6,003 bases of DNA from JAFKKS01 sp039808325 (lineage in GTDB: Bacteria > Pseudomonadota > Alphaproteobacteria > Rhizobiales > Xanthobacteraceae). The notes beneath the pieces were generated by a model that was given only the letters and a program-made list of their open reading frames with translations, did no database searches and was not told where the DNA came from. Positions 5,163-6,003 of this stretch are shown piece by piece. A program made the translations under genes and the position numbers. The DNA lies in NCBI GenBank assembly GCA_039808325.1, contig JBDHSU010000182.1, forward strand, positions 1 through 6,003. The letters run 5' to 3'. Positions within the stretch are counted from its first letter, which is position 1. Every line of letters starts with the position of its first letter.

Positions 5163-6003
5163 TGGCCCGTTCCGCGATGGCGACCAGGCGGCGCAGGATG
5201 TCCGTCGTTCCCTTCAGACGTTCCTCCGGCCTCTCCCAGTCGTCGAGGAACACCACCTTCATGTCGGGACGCACTTTCGCCCCTGGGCCCTGCTCGCGGA
5301 TGAATCCGACAAGTCCCATCGGATCGGCGAACGCGTCGTCGCGGAAGGAGAGCACCGCGCCCTTCGGGCCGGTGTCGACCTTCTCGACATTGGCACGGCG
5401 GCACAGCGCCTTGATGGTCACGATCTGCAGAAGATGCTCGACCTCCTGCGGCAGCGGGCCGAACCGATCGACCAGTTCCGCCGCCACGCTCTCAATCTCC
5501 TGCTCGTCCTCGAGGTCGGCAAGACGCCGATAGAGCGATAGCCGCACCGAGAGGTCCGCGACGTAATCGTCCGGAATGAGCACCGGCGTGCCGATGGTGA
5601 TCTGCGGCGACCACTTGTCGGCGGCAGGCTCGGAAAGCCCGGCCTTGAGACTCATCACCGCCTCCTCCAGCATCTGCTGATAAAGCTCGAAGCCCACCTC
5701 CTTGATGTGGCCGGACTGCTCCTCGCCGAGAAGGTTGCCGGCGCCGCGGATGTCGAGATCGTGCGAGGCGAGTTGGAAGCCGGCGCCGAGCGTGTCGAGC
5801 GATTGCAGCACCTGCAGCCGCTTCTCCGCTTGCGGCGTGATCTTCTTCTCGGTCGGCAGCGTCAGCAGCGCGTAGGCGCGCACCTTCGAGCGCCCGACGC
5901 GGCCGCGCAACTGATAGAGCTGCGCCAGGCCGAAGCGGTCGGCGCGATGCACGATCAGCGTGTTGGCGGTCGGGATGTCGAGGCCCGACTCCACGATGGT
6001 CGT
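5152..6003 (-). CDS. mfd: Transcription-repair coupling factor Mfd, C-terminal part (runs off right edge)
   Basis: The frame is open to the right edge, giving the last 283 residues of a protein usually about 1,150 long. Mfd is a DNA translocase that removes RNA polymerase stalled at lesions and recruits UvrA for nucleotide excision repair. The fragment begins TTIVESGLDIP, the end of the second RecA-like helicase domain. It then shows helicase motif VI QLRGRVGR (5890-5913) and the TRG translocation motif, with SHDLDIRGAGNLLG and the following EEQSGHI near fragment residues 80-100. The last 140 or so residues match the Mfd C-terminal domain 7, which restrains UvrA binding in the resting protein: VLIPDDYV, LRLSLYRRL-type segment, ELVDRFGPLP. 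Start codons inside the fragment, such as the GTG at 5994, are internal. RecG shares the motor but lacks this C-terminal domain, so mfd is the better call. Confidence 0.95.
   Translation of the reverse strand, partial: TTIVESGLDIPTANTLIVHRADRFGLAQLYQLRGRVGRSKVRAYALLTLPTEKKITPQAEKRLQVLQSLDTLGAGFQLASHDLDIRGAGNLLGEEQSGHIKEVGFELYQQMLEEAVMSLKAGLSEPAADKWSPQITIGTPVLIPDDYVADLSVRLSLYRRLADLEDEQEIESVAAELVDRFGPLPQEVEHLLQIVTIKALCRRANVEKVDTGPKGAVLSFRDDAFADPMGLVGFIREQGPGAKVRPDMKVVFLDDWERPEERLKGTTDILRRLVAIAERAKAA

Noticed and set aside
4239..5303. Plus-strand open frame of 354 codons opposite the Dph6-like gene and mfd end
   Set aside because: It is antisense to two genes with diagnostic motifs, and its product has no recognisable features.

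Overview
The window looks like a stretch of chromosome from a high-GC alphaproteobacterium, most likely in the Hyphomicrobiales (Rhizobiales). By eye GC is about two thirds, with strong G/C bias at third codon positions. The closest protein resemblances I recognise (COG4166-type peptide-binding protein, FrnE-like DsbA protein, Mfd C-terminus) fit that group. The genus cannot be fixed from the sequence alone. I see no mobile element, CRISPR array, rRNA or tRNA.

Layout. Positions 1-149 hold the 5' end of a minus-strand gene for an exported protein with a clear signal peptide; the rest lies off the left edge. A 211-bp divergent intergenic region (150-360) follows, with a tandem 10-bp direct repeat just before the next gene. 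A plus-strand, operon-like run then covers 361-4465: a periplasmic family-5 solute-binding protein (YejA/OppA type), an acyl-CoA-ligase-like protein coupled to it by an ATGA stop/start overlap, and, 62 bp further on, a cytoplasmic DsbA/FrnE-like thioredoxin-fold protein. On the minus strand, a Dph6-related ATP pyrophosphatase (4467-5132) lies just downstream of the C-terminal part of mfd (5152 to beyond the right edge) and is probably co-transcribed with it.

The two gene blocks converge with one base between their stop codons. A 7-bp perfect inverted repeat centred on that base could act as a two-way terminator.

How the genes relate. The plus-strand run has no permease or ATPase gene next to the binding protein, so the binding protein must use transporter subunits encoded elsewhere. 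Its translational partner has the fold signatures of the ANL (adenylate-forming) superfamily but has lost most catalytic motifs, so it may be a pseudoenzyme. This is the most unusual item here. The remaining genes look like ordinary housekeeping or accessory chromosomal genes, and I do not see evidence for a new defence or mobile system.
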